DNA from: Eulemur rufifrons | Lineage: Eukaryota > Chordata > Mammalia > Primates > Lemuridae | DNA length: 64,000 nt | Direction of reading: 5' to 3' | Assembly: GCF_041146395.1 (NCBI RefSeq) | Contig: NC_090999.1 | Coordinates: 69,073,001 to 69,137,000, forward strand | Shown: positions 15,021 to 26,637 of the stretch, one piece after another | Layout of the letters: every line of letters starts with the position of its first letter | How positions within the stretch are numbered: the first letter of the stretch is position 1 | The notes under the pieces: generated by a model | The model's database searches: none | What the model was told of the DNA's origin: nothing | Seen by the model: the letters and a program-made list of their open reading frames with translations, nothing else | Program-made: the position numbers and the translations under genes

Positions 15021-15374
15021 TATGGCGTGTCTTTTATATTTGTTTTTTACATAGAGGCATAGTACTCATCCATAATCATAAAGAACATATATCCCACAAT
15101 AAGTAAGATATAAATTGAATTATTTTCATTAGTAAAGAAATATTTAAGCTGACATAGTATTCTATAGCACAGGTTCACTTGAGGTCACTAGCAAGAGTAG
15201 ATATAATAGGGTGCAGGTTTGAGATTAAAGCTTTTAATTCATACAATAAGATAAAATTGACTGAGACAGAAATCAAATATGAAATTATGGTCACATAAGC
15301 ATCTTAAATATAAAAAAAAATTATCAGACCTCTTATGGAACTTTGAGATCTTTAAACCAAAATTTCTTACCATA

Positions 15375-15485
15375 TGAAAAATCAAGATGAGGCAGATCAA
15401 ATGCTTTGTCCAAGGGCTCTAGCTGCGGGCATTTACAAACTTATCCAGGACTAGTCCCCAAGTTCAGTGTTCTTTCATCACACTG
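15375..15485 (-). mobile_element. MIR fragment, antisense
   Basis: GATGAGGCAGATCAAATGCT, TTGTCCAAGGGCTCTAGCTG and a late TTCAGTGTTCTTTCATCACACTG follow the antisense MIR order (GATGAGGAAACTGAGG, TTGCCCAAGGTCACACAGCTAG, GCTCTTTCCACTA). Confidence 0.6.
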
Positions 15486-15739
15486 AATGAAATGTAATCA
15501 ACTGAGATAACTAGTCAAAGCAAAATCCAACAACTAATAAATGAGAGGACCAGAAGGGGGAGTCACAAATATATTTTTGCTATATCAATAAGTAACTGGT
15601 TTTAGATACATCTTACTTTTTTGTGTGCAAATATTGTCAGTGTTATAAAAAGGTAAACTCACAGGATCTTAAGGGAGAGGTTCTGGGTTTGTGTGCTGCC
15701 TTCACTCTTTATTCAATAGGGAGATTTTTAAGTGAGTCG

Positions 15740-15915
15740 CATCATTCATTCAAAAACATTCATTAAACATGTACTTTGTGCTAAGCACTAGATGCTGTGG
15801 ATGAGGGAATAAAGAAGACATGCTTAGTGGTGTCACAAAGCTCAAAATCTTCAATATCATCCCCAGATGGTTATGAGCAAGTAAGCAAATAAATGCTCTG
15901 AATGTGCTTCATAAA
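15740..15915 (-). mobile_element. L2 3' end, antisense
   Basis: CATTCATTCAAAAACATTCA, TGTACTTTGTGCTAAGCACT and CTGTGGATGAGGGAATAAAG are the antisense L2 terminal pattern, followed by AAGTAAGCAAATAAATG. Confidence 0.65.
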
Positions 15916-16049
15916 GTGTTACTTAAATATTTCTTGTTATTAAAACACATCTAAATTAATATGTGAAAAATTTTGTACACAGAGCATGTGTTTAATACAG
16001 ACTAGTTTCCAACTTCTAATTTGTTTTTCTAAATATAATTAAATATTTA

Positions 16050-16165
16050 TTAAGAGATTTAACAAATATTTGCCAAGCAAAATCTGTGTACCAGACAGTA
16101 TTCTAGGTAGAGAGAAAAACAGAAATCAACTATTCCTTTTGGATTTTGATCCCACGTGGTCGATG
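16050..16165 (-). mobile_element. L2 3' end, antisense
   Basis: AACAAATATTTGCCAAGCAA, CTGTGTACCAGACAGTATTC and TAGGTAGAGAGAAAAACAGA follow the antisense L2 terminal pattern. Overlapping open frames on both strands (16070-16333 plus, 16126-16311 minus) are probably chance. Confidence 0.6.
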
Positions 16166-16333
16166 ATACATGTTACTGACATGAAGAAGAAAGATAGCGG
16201 TACAGATCGGGGCCAAAGATTGTATGTTTCCTTCTCATGTTTGAGATATCTATTCAAACAAAGTAAAGACATTAAGATGTTAATGGGCATTTTGTTGTGT
16301 ATTTTGAGCAAACTGGAAGAAAACCATTGCTAG

Positions 16334-18520
16334 AAATACAAGTAAATATATACATGGGAATGGTATATGAGAAGGTAAAAATTGAAAACATGAACCATAT
16401 ATATATACAAGTCTTTGCTGTAGATGGAAAACACAGAAATGGAGCAGTATTTAGGTAATTAATTTATGTCAAGGGGAGATTTTAAAGTTTCTTTATATAT
16501 AAAAAATTATGTCCCAAAAGATTTCTGAACTCTCTAAGTATCCCTTTATTGTTGTTGGTGTTGTGTTTCCTTGTTAATATATAGTTGGAACAGTGCACAA
16601 AATGCTTACTAGCTAATGTTCATAAGCGGTGCAAAGTATTTGCTTAAAAATACTGTATTATTCTTTCAATATTCTAACTGAAACAAATTATTCCAGATTA
16701 ACATCTGGTTGTTTTGGGTTTTCCTAAATTGATTTCTTAAATTTTAATGGACTCTAGAAATGAAATTGGCATTTAGAAATAAAAAGAAAAGGGGTAAGTT
16801 TCAGCTATACATTTTTATTACGTCTTTCTTCCTTTATTATCAGTGGCCTAGCATCTGCTTAGTTTTTATATTACACTATTTACCATTTTCCCCTTTTAAT
16901 CTGACTCAAAATGCAGTTAACGGTATCACGTAATTAAATTAGCAACAGTTTTATTAATATTATCTTTAATACTAAATGGACATTTCCTTGGTCAATATAT
17001 ATTTCATTTAAATATGACCACAGACATTCCATCATCAGTGGCTCTTTGGAGAAGTATATACATGAAGAAAACTAGAATCCTTCTATAAATCTGAACTATT
17101 TATTATGGTTGAATTCAAAATGTGGTTATATGGAAGACACAAGGCCACATAGAAGATTTTCATCTTTTGCATATGCTACATGTTTTTTCTGTGTAATAAT
17201 TTTTGTGTAACCAATTATGCTGGTTTGCCCAGGACTGTCCGATTTGATCGTTAAAAGTCCAGTCCAGGAACCCTCTCGGTCTCAGGAAAACAGATTACCA
17301 TATTTTCTACAAAGCACATTTATTTTAAGAAGAAAAATGCAAACTGTTAAAAATATTTTAAATACTGTCTATAAACATTAGTAATCTATTTATTTTGAGA
17401 AAAACAGTCTCTGAAGTCTATATTAAAAATAACTTCAAACCTATTTTAGAGAGTGCATTGGTTCAAAGAAATAAATTACTGCTTTACAACAGAGATGTAA
17501 GATGCAATCATATGATTTTATTTTTCTAAGTTACTCTCTCTAAGCCTCGAACGAATCAATACTTCTCAATTTTCTTTCAACTTTAGGGCTTTTGCAACTA
17601 ACGCAACACAGAGTGAAAACCAGGTAGAAACAGACTTCTGAAGTTTCTTTAAATTTGGAATTTAGAAAAGGGATGTATGGGTATAGCTGTTACTCTGAAG
17701 ATAGAAGAAAGTTTTTCTCCTATTACAAAGGAAGAAGAATATTCCATAAAGTTTGCTGAAATGCTGCTTATGTCATCTCTTAACAGTATCTATCAACCCT
17801 GATGAGATTATATTTTTTTAAAAATTTGCTGTTACTAAGCATTATGTTCTTAATTCTTACTCCTTAAAAAGATCACCTTTCACAATATAGTCAATTTCAG
17901 TAAAACCCCAGGATGTGTCTTCAGAGTTTCAAGATGACAAAAGAAAATGATGACAAGCAAAAAATTTAAATGTAAACTTTTTCTTAATTTAGAGAATAGA
18001 AAACAGTGCAAAGATAAGTAACCTATTTTGCAGAGACATCACCAAATTGAAAATTATTAAAGAACAAAAATGTGATTGTAGCAACAATAGGCAAATTCTG
18101 ATCTCTTTTTCAGGGCAAAACACATCATGAAACATTCTACATGACATTCCATCTGGGCCCAAATAAAAATTCAAGATTGTTAGGCTACATACAATTACTA
18201 TACACAAAACTCATTTTATCTAGAGCTATCATTTAAACTATAAATCTGTACACACTCGTTCTTTTAGAATCCCAGCGTGTTAACTGTGGCACTGCACATC
18301 TTATATTAAATACTTCTGTTAATAATGCTTTTGACATGTTGCTCCTACTCTATCACTCCCAGTGATCCTTCTGTCTAGCTCTCCTTTCTCCAATGTCTTC
18401 AAACCATCTTGGTATCACCCTCACTACCTAGTTAAGTAGAATGTTTGGAAATTTTAGCATGAGCTGACTTACAATTTGGCTACATAGCTCTGTAAATATA
18501 TATGTGAATATTATCATCTT
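16334..18520. other. Unannotated AT-rich DNA
   Basis: No gene, RNA or clear repeat seen. A block at about 17222-17290 contains GCCCAGGACTGTCCGATTTG and CCAGTCCAGGAACCCTCT, which could be a degraded miniature DNA transposon, but I cannot name it. Confidence 0.45.
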
Positions 18521-18524
18521 ATAA

Positions 18525-19150
18525 TAATAATAGCTAACTTTGATTATTTTGTCCATGTCAGGCACTGTGCTAAACACATTATTTTATTAAAAACAACACT
18601 TCAAAATAAGGCAGGCACAGAAAGACAAATTTTCTATGTTCTCACTCATATGTGGGAACTAAAAATTAAAACAATTGGACTCATGGAGAAAGAAAGTAGA
18701 ATGATGGTTACCAGAGGCTGGGGAGTGTAGGGAGGAGTGGGGGATCAAGTGAGGATGGTTAATGGGTACAAAGTACAGTTAGACAGAATGAGTAAGACCC
18801 AATATCTGATAGCACAGAGTGGAATTGGAATGTTCCTAACACAGAGAAGTGATAAATGCTGGAGGTGATGGATAGGCCAATGACCCTCATTTGATCATTA
18901 CACATTGTATGCTTGTATCAGAACATCACATGTATCCCATAAATATACACACATGTTATGTACCCATGATAATTAAAGATAGAAAAATTGAAAACAAACA
19001 AAACACTTCAAAGTAGTTTTTATTATATATTCTATTTTGTATATGAGGAAACGGAGGATTAGAAGGATGAAATTACTTGTCTCATTCAGACAACTAAAAA
19101 GTGCTGCACTGGAAGATATCAACCAGATTTACATGCTAGATGTGAAACAA
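18525..19150 (-). mobile_element. MIR, antisense, split by an L1 3' end
   Basis: CCATGTCAGGCACTGTGCTA then AACACATTATTTTATTA comes before the L1, and TATATGAGGAAACGGAGGAT plus GAAATTACTTGTCTCATTCA after it. These are the two halves of one antisense MIR, so the L1 piece landed inside it. Confidence 0.7.
18609..19001 (+). mobile_element. 5'-truncated L1 3' UTR insertion
   Basis: The stretch CTCACTCATATGTGGGAACT, GGTTACCAGAGGCTGGGGAG, GGTTAATGGGTACAAAG, ending AACATCACATGTATCCCATA with an A-rich tail, is an L1 3' end. It is flanked by AACACTTCAAAATA (18595-18608) and AACACTTCAAAGTA (19002-19015), a duplication with one difference. At about 390 bp it is a severely 5'-truncated target-primed insertion. 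Confidence 0.88.
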
Positions 19151-22100
19151 ACAAACCCAAAGAAAGCACTCACTACAGATTTCTACAGATGAACTTAAAA
19201 GATCTACTATTAGGAAATTAGAGAATTTAATGTGATCAGAGAACCAGTCTATTTCCTTGCTAGTCCTTTAAACAATAATTTACCCTTTCTGTGGACAAAC
19301 ATTACAGAAGGTGAAAAATTAGAGCAAGATTTTATTTATAAGGCGATGTCAGTGACCCCAGAAACTTCTCAAATCTTGCCCTTAAATCCCTCAGTGAAAG
19401 TGCTTGGTAACCTCTCAGCCTGCCCTAGAACAAATAGAATTTTAAAATAATAAATAAATATGTACATGTATATGTACATATATATGTATGTATATGTATG
19501 CCGTATACACATGCATCAAATAGAATAGATATTTCTAAACCAATTTCTAAAAACCATAGCGAGTTAGGTAGGTGGATAGATATATAGATAACAGACAGAA
19601 AAGACAGACAGCTGAGCAATCTGCCAGTTGCCGCTGCCAATCTGCAATTGCCACTGAAAAAGTGACAATTATTGTGATGTTTCAAAAGGTGGGAAAATTG
19701 GTCACAAGGTAAATGGCAAAAAGAAAAAAATATTCATACGCCATAGAAAAAGAGAAATTACACTGTACATTTAGGAATCACTAAAAACCCAGCACCATTA
19801 AAAGCATGCTTAGGGTATTGGTTCCTTTTACTGTCTAACCTTGACCAAGAACAGCAATTTAACTTCACTTCAGTTCATATTCAGTAAGGCAATCAATTGA
19901 GTATAAAATTTAGATATTATATACTTTTTTATATGAAAGTAATATATACTTTTCACAGGAAGAGTGTGTATTGAGTTCTGTCTTCTCACTATCCCCCTGA
20001 GTATTTCTAAAGCAGCTTATATTTTGCCATATTGATACTACAGTTATTTATTTTTCTGTCAAATTTCAGTTACTCTCACAGTATCACTCTTATACCAGAG
20101 TGCATGGGATTCAAAATTCTTATATATTTTATTGCCTTTTTCTTATTTTCTCTACATGTTCAATAATAACTGCCTTTCCAAAATATATTTTCTTTTGCAG
20201 TTCTGGCCAGATATATACAAGCATTATTTTCCTTCAGCCTGCTAGTGCTGCATTTGCCTTTTGTTTTAGCATGCACATTTTCATAACATTCCTTCTAATG
20301 GCTTTTCATATACAACTCTTTGTCATTTTCATTCTCTGTGTGTGCTTGTCCTTTTTTCCCAGGAGTCTTCTTGTACTTTATACTCTTTCTCTCTACTGGC
20401 TGGCTAGTTTTTCTTTGGGGATGATTATTTCCTATCTGTATAGATTCCATCTCTCCTAAAGTAATTTCTAATTCCTTACAAACCTGCAATCCATTTTGTC
20501 TGTGTCTCTTGCTAAGCTTTTAGTTTTATGTTCTTCCACGCCTGGGCCTAAATGAGGCACAAGTAGCATAACGAACTCTGACCGAATTTCAAAGATGGCT
20601 TATGCGACAAAGCAAACGGATTGTGTTTCCATTTCACAAGGTGACAGTAGCCAGGAGACTCTACACTCACGTAAGATAAAGCAAATGGTGAGAGAGTCAT
20701 TGGTATCAAAGCATTGCTCATAAAAGATGAAGAGAACTCTTGTTTGACATAGTTTCTCCTCTCTGGGGAACTGTGCTGATTACAAAGTGTCATAATCAGA
20801 TTTTAATACCTATTCTCAGAGACCCAAAGACTTCAGAACCACCTCTCAGAGGGAAATAACAATGTGGTTATATCAACTTACTTCTTTCAATTTATTCTTT
20901 TTGTTTTCAATTTTAATAGAAACTTACATTTTAATGGTGATTAGAAACACAATAAAAAGATATTCATGAGATTTACTCCTTTTGCTATTCTTCCTGAAAC
21001 ATAGTCACATTTAAAAATGGTACCTGGACAAGGATACAAATAGTGAATCATTTTAACATTCTATCTCAGACTTAAAGTAAATGTTGATAACTGGACATTT
21101 GTGAGGATTCCCAGAAACAGTTAATCTTGTTAGAGTGAATCTTATGCAAAATAATATTTATTACAGATATAAGGTGTTAACATTATAGTATATTAGAAGC
21201 TTGTTTTCACTTAGCATTATCTATTGAAAATTAAAGAAAAATCATGAATAATAATTGAATGCAATTCTAAGTATTTGCTCTTGAACCTACATGAAACTCA
21301 TATTACTTTGTACTTACAACCATTTTGTGCAGTTAAAAGATAGCAAAAAGTTTTAAAGAACTGACTATAAATTATAGGAAAGATTGGCCAGCTCTGACAG
21401 CTTTTATTTAAATTACTTTTAACCCATATTCCCACAGTTTCATGTGATATTAATCTAATTTATAAACCTAGCTATTGCATCATGTTGCACACTGATGGGG
21501 AATAATATATTATATAAATATAATTTATATATATATAAAACTTCTATAGCCTAGGTGGGAGTTAATCTATTCTAAACAATTTAGGAAGCATGAATGACTT
21601 CTTTGTTAAGTTTATCTATAATTTTTCCCCTTAAAACTAGATTTTTGCTCCTGTTTCTAGCTGATATTTACTTACCTTGTGCTTGTAGTTTCCATGTATG
21701 CTACAATGTAATACCTGTGACTTCTTCTGAATAGCATATAGAAAATGGAAAGCTATTTTCTCTGATGGAGCCATAACTATCGAGTTCATACCATAATTAC
21801 TGGACATGATTATGCATATTATGAATAATTTAGAAGGTAAGGTAAGTAGAGTTATCACATTGCATTATTATTTAGCATATTATCCTGGCATTCCAAGTAA
21901 TATAATTCTGAAAATATTAAACCCACTGAAAATATGCAGTCAATAAGCCAGAGTAATCCAAAAAAGAGCATTACAATGAGTTCTCAAAATGTCCATATTT
22001 TTATCATCTGTGTTTATTAGTATTTGTTCTTCCTATCTGGTTCTGGCTCTGATTTTCTAACAATATTGTAATTCTATGAGGTTCCAGGACAGATTCATGG

Positions 22101-24095
22101 AAAATGACTATGAGAATGAATATGTCTTTTTTGAATAAGCTTTTTTGTTCAGAAAAAGGAAAAAATGCACACGTTAACTGTTGATTTGCATTACATAGAC
22201 TATTCCCTCCTTCATATTTTTCAACTGGAGACTAAGGACATAAATTTAAATGTATTCTTGAAATATTTGAAGCCATTATTTGCTAATGCTCCTCTGTCCT
22301 TCCTTTTCCTTCTTTCTTTAAGTATCACTTGAGATAAGATATAAGTAGATGATGGAGGTATAGAGAGTATAAAATAGAGTTTTTGTATTTCCCAAAGCAA
22401 ATAAACATATTAATATTTTTAAAAGGTTCATTAATATATAAATTTATTTTCCTCTCTCTCCTCAGATTTTCTTATTTTTTATAATTGATAAATTCATAAA
22501 AGAGATTTTTCTCAGAAAGCTGTATGCAGGAAAGTTCTACACATATTAGAATAAGACAAATAAATCAAGATTAAGCTTTAAAAGTCTTGGTTTGATTTGG
22601 ATCTCAGAAATCTAAGCAATGACTGATGAGTGGTCCGAAGGAAAATAACAAAAGGAAGAGGCACAGTATTCTAAAAATAATTTATTTCATAATTTCTGTG
22701 ACAGGACTTATCTCATCTTTCTTTGTTAACATACACAGTTAATGTTCTCTTGGTAATAGATACATCTTCGTGGACTATAGCAAAAATGTTCATATTGCTT
22801 TCTATAGTTGATTCTGCCTGAAATAATGATTTAGTAGAGAGCTACTGAGGAATTAATTTTCAAATGAGCTTGTCTTCATAGCTTAATTCTTACTTAAATA
22901 ATGCTATTGCTGTATATGACTTGATTGTAAAATTGCTTGAAGTTAAATAATTGTTTTTGTTGACATGCCCCTGAGAAAATCTGAAATACTCTCAGTTGAA
23001 TTTAAGGAGGTAACATTTTTTTCAAAAGTACATTTATTCATTCCTATCTTCTAGAATAAAATGAAGCACCATGATTTTTACTAATGATACATCTAAGGAA
23101 TGATATGAGATGTAAAAGACAACACCAGTAATTTGAAAGCATCCTTAGGGGACTCATTTGAAGATCGCAATGTTGCTGAATGATTACAAAATATCTTGAA
23201 GCGCAGTGGGAAAAAAAAACCTAAACTGATATAATCAAACAAGGCTGCACATAGTTATAATTGCAATGCTCTGGGATAGAAAAGCACTAGTGTTACTCAG
23301 TAATCCCCATACATAATAAGAAAACAAAGAACTAAAATGAATTTAATATGTACAAGTTTTTGGAAAAACAAAAGCCTACACGAATGTTCATTTAGGACCC
23401 TGGGCACTTTTATAGTACAACAAAGGTAACCAAATTCTAGATTTATTTTGACACAGAAGTACAAAAGTATTTCCAAGTTTGATATGTTTTATTTGAACCT
23501 AAAGTATCTTCTTTATGATCTCCTTTATCAGACAAGACTCTTTATTAGTGATAATAAAAAAGGACTACCAAACATAAGTGAAAAGGTACTTATAGACTAT
23601 GGGGTCACTGAATGGAAAATTAAGTAGCTAGGCTTTTCACAAAACAAAGAAATTAGAGAAGCAGTAAGTCATTGACAGTGTTCTAAGGGATCATTTTAGG
23701 GAAAATGTCTTACAGTTTTCAGCTTTATGTTACCCTGCAGTTTTCAAAGTGAACTTGATGGTACTAAGGAGAGTAGCAGTCTATTCTCTTGTATACCTTG
23801 ACAAGTGAAGGATGGAGCACTTTGATTTATAGACCCTCCAATGTATCTCCATGAGGTGTTTTCTCAAGGCAAAACTTGTGGTCCTGTTAGCAAAGAAGCA
23901 CAGAATAGTTTTTGAGTAGATAAAATCAGTAGATGTCCATACATTTGTCCACCACTCCAGTTATTTTTTCCCTAGACCACTGTTTAAGGAAATACAATTT
24001 TAAATACAAGTGGAAGATATATTTTAAGGCCTATGTCAAATTTTTACTTGAAAAATATGCATAACACTAGTTAAAAAAAAAAAAAAACCTAACTA
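19151..24095. other. Long stretch without recognised gene or repeat
   Basis: Mainly AT-rich single-copy-looking DNA. Small landmarks are a TATG/TA-rich tract at 19455-19510, a near-duplication at 19616-19656 (CAATCTGCCAGTTGCC and CAATCTGCAATTGCC) and a TA run at 21505-21538. The 119-codon plus-strand frame at 20100-20459 is T-rich and hydrophobic, as expected of translated poly-pyrimidine DNA, and has no domain I recognise. Confidence 0.45.
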
Positions 24096-24100
24096 TATTT

Positions 24101-24455
24101 CTATCTTAGTCTGGGCTGCTACAGCAGAACACCATAAACTGGGTGGCTTAAACCAAAAATATTTATTTCCCATAGTTCTATATGCTGGAAGTCTGAAATC
24201 AGGATGCCAGCAGAGTCAGATTCCTGGTGACAATGATTTTTGTGGTTTAAATACAGTGCCTTTTAGTTGTATCCTCATATGGCAAAGACAGAAATCTCTC
24301 TCATGTTTCTTCTTCTAGTGGCACTAATCCAATTCATAAGGGACCTACCCTAATGACCCAATTACATTTCAAAGTCCTCACTTCCAAAAACCGTCATATC
24401 TGGGATAAGGGCTTCAACATATGAATCTGGGAGGAATGTTAGTAATATTGACAAA
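24101..24455 (-). mobile_element. MaLR-type LTR, antisense
   Basis: TCTGGGCTGCTACAGCAGAA, ACTGGGTGGCTTAAACCAAA, ATTTATTTCCCATAGTTCTA, and later CTTCAACATATGAATCTGGG are the ordered antisense landmarks of an MLT1/MST-type LTR, at a near full length of about 350 bp. No internal retroviral sequence accompanies it, so it is probably a solo LTR. Confidence 0.75.
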
Positions 24456-24716
24456 ATAGGTACATTTTTCTCTTTTTATTTTTGATTTTGTGACAATTTA
24501 TATTAACATCAAATTGTGCATAAATATTTGATGTCAAGAGCCCATACTAGCCATGTATAACTGATAGTATATATTTTGATATCTAAATATAATCAGCAGC
24601 AACAAAGAGAATCAGAAACTGAAAAATAGAGATAGAGGGAAAATTCAGCATATATAGTAAAGGCCAAAAATGAAAACAAAAAAATTCCAAAAGGAGGATT
24701 ATTTTAAAATACATTA

Positions 24717-24752
24717 AAGAGAGAGAGAGAGAGAGAGAAGAGAAGAGATAGG
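24717..24752. repeat. GA microsatellite
   Basis: An uninterrupted run of about eleven GA units followed by AGAGAAGAGATAGG. Confidence 0.95.
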
Positions 24753-24889
24753 TTGAATAAATCCAGAATGTCTAATGTGACTGTGTGTCCCTGAGCACTC
24801 TGTATGTTGGAAGGAGAAGGAAAACATATTCTGTCTAATCATGCAAAAAAGGAAATTTATAGGAAATGTACTGTTCCTATATAAACAGA

Positions 24890-24960
24890 GGTTTTAATTT
24901 GTCTTTGCCCCTAGAACTGTATCTGGGACATACTAGAATTCAACATATATTTCTTGACTG
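24890..24960 (+). mobile_element. L2 3' terminal fragment
   Basis: TTTGCCCCTAGAACTGTATC, GGGACATACTAGAATTCAAC and ATATATTTCTTGACTGGATG follow the sense L2 end (CCTAGAACAGTGCCTGGCAC, CAATAAATATTTGTTGAATG). The terminal repeat of L2 has evolved into the adjacent GGAT microsatellite. Confidence 0.55.
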
Positions 24961-25012
24961 GATGGATGGATGGATGCATGAATGAAAAGATGGATGAACA
25001 ATGGATGAATGG
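24955..25012. repeat. GGAT/GAAT microsatellite
   Basis: TGGATGGATGGATGGATGCA followed by imperfect ATGAATG and GGATGAAC units. It probably grew from the short terminal repeat of the L2 just upstream. Confidence 0.9.
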
Positions 25013-25989
25013 ACAAATCCTTTCAAGAAGAAAGTTTCCAGGCTCTGATTTTACTCTTTGGAAAACATATATTTGCATAATTTTTCTTGTTAACCTAGCT
25101 AAAGAATAACAAAATCTTGTTTCTTGAATGAAATAATATTTGAAAATGCTACTATATTAACAAATTTTGTTGAAGTCTAGAAATAAAAACATATCTCTGA
25201 GTGCTAACAGGTGGTTTAGTATAGTTATATGATAAAATTTATTTTAGGAGAATAGCAATTATTCTAAGTAGTTTTTGTTTATTCTGATGGTAAATATTTA
25301 ATATGCATCCTCCTGGAAACAAGAGAATGACTAGGGTTCCTTACTAGTAAGTGCTTAAGAGCACTAATGTATCCTTAAATAACAATACTCAGGCAGGCCA
25401 CATAATATCCACTTAAACATCAAAACCCAAATGGGATGAAAGAAGACTCAGAGGATTGACTTACAATCAGATGATAAACCTTCTAGCTCAGAGTCACCAG
25501 GTCATATCTAATCTAAGTCATGAGTCACTGATATATTTACAAATTTTTGGAGATAAGATGAAATAATTTATTCTATCAAAAGATTGTTATCTTAAAAACC
25601 AGGGATGGATTAGGGCTCACATGAGAGAATCTTACAATAATTGAAATAATAAAGAATATTTATTGAGTATCCATGACCCCATCATTCTGCACCACAAATA
25701 CATCCATGTGAAATTACATCTTACTCATTCACTAGAAATCTTCATATTTAAATATTGCCAGGTATTAATTTACCCTAAATACACTTTAACAATATAATAA
25801 ATAAATAAACTATATAAGGCATTAAAAAGTAATTTGTATGTCTAACTACAAAATTATGATAAAATTATAACTCTAGTTTATTGGTAGCACAGACTGAAAT
25901 AATTGTGATGTACCTAAAACTGTTAGTAGACATAATGTAAGTGTTTGGTCAATTCTCTTCATACATAAGAAACACGATTTCTATGGAGT
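25013..25989. other. Unannotated AT-rich DNA
   Basis: No gene or repeat recognised. An AATAAATAAATAAACTATAT tract lies near 25795. Confidence 0.5.
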
Positions 25990-26135
25990 CTAAATCCTAA
26001 TCCAAAAGATACTCCATGGTATATGTATACCACATTTTATTAATCCACTCATGAATTAATGGGCACATGGGTTGATTCCACATCTTTGCTTTAAATAAAC
26101 CTATAAAGAATTTCTTCTGTGAACATGCTTAACAA
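25990..26135 (-). mobile_element. L1 ORF2 end fragment, antisense
   Basis: CTCCATGGTATATGTATACC, ACATTTTATTAATCCACTCA, GGGTTGATTCCACATCTTTG and CTGTGAACATGCTTAAC match the antisense of the L1 ORF2 C-terminal coding region. The same block appears better preserved at about 63270-63380. Confidence 0.75.
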
Positions 26136-26518
26136 TAACCAACTTAACCTTTTCTCTTCTTTTGTTTTGTATTCTTTTTTTCTCCTTGTGCCATAAATAT
26201 TCTTTCTGAAGGAAGAATGATGAAGAACCACTAATATCAAATCCTTACAAAGCAGTAATCTCAAATAGGACCAAATTTGCTTGGATGTAGATATTCACAT
26301 ATAAATAATTTAAATCCTGTGCAGTCATATCAATTACATTTTTTTTTGCACAGAAATAATACTATCTTTTTTTTGAGACTTTATTTTCAATGGTATTTTG
26401 GATGCCAGTTTAAGATGAGTCATGTGAAAATAAGATGTGCTTTATTTACAATTATAACTGCTTTCTTTCATCTAAAATATTTCAATTGAAAGTGAAAAAT
26501 TCAAAATTAAATATGTCT
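26136..26518. other. Unannotated DNA
   Basis: T-rich tracts only. A 70-codon plus-strand frame at 26277-26489 has no recognisable domain. Confidence 0.5.
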
Positions 26519-26637
26519 TCAGTGGTTTTCAACCTTGGATGAAGAGTACAATATCTTAATATTGTACATATTAAGATCATATCCTAGGAGTGGCACTCAG
26601 GCATTTTTAAAACTCTTCAGGTGATTCCAATATTTGG
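26519..26637 (+). mobile_element. MER5A-type hAT-Charlie element
   Basis: AGTGGTTTTCAACCTTGGAT at the left and GGCATTTTTAAAACTCTTCA plus GGTGATTCCAATATTTGG at the right match the ends of the MER5A miniature hAT element. The centre is short and diverged and includes a local palindrome around AATATTGTACATATTAAGAT. Confidence 0.65.

Noticed and set aside
17222..17290. Possible miniature DNA transposon with GCCCAGGACTGTCC
   Set aside because: No terminal repeats or target duplication could be identified, and I could not name a family.
20100..20459. 119-codon plus-strand open frame with hydrophobic, membrane-like composition
   Set aside because: The DNA is T-rich, which makes any frame Phe/Leu/Ile-rich. 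There is no recognisable family and no evidence of exons.
22615..22670. Y RNA-like start (GAGTGGTCCGAAGGAAAATA)
   Set aside because: Only about ten bases resemble the Y RNA start (GGTCCGAAGG); the rest of the molecule and its closing stem are absent.
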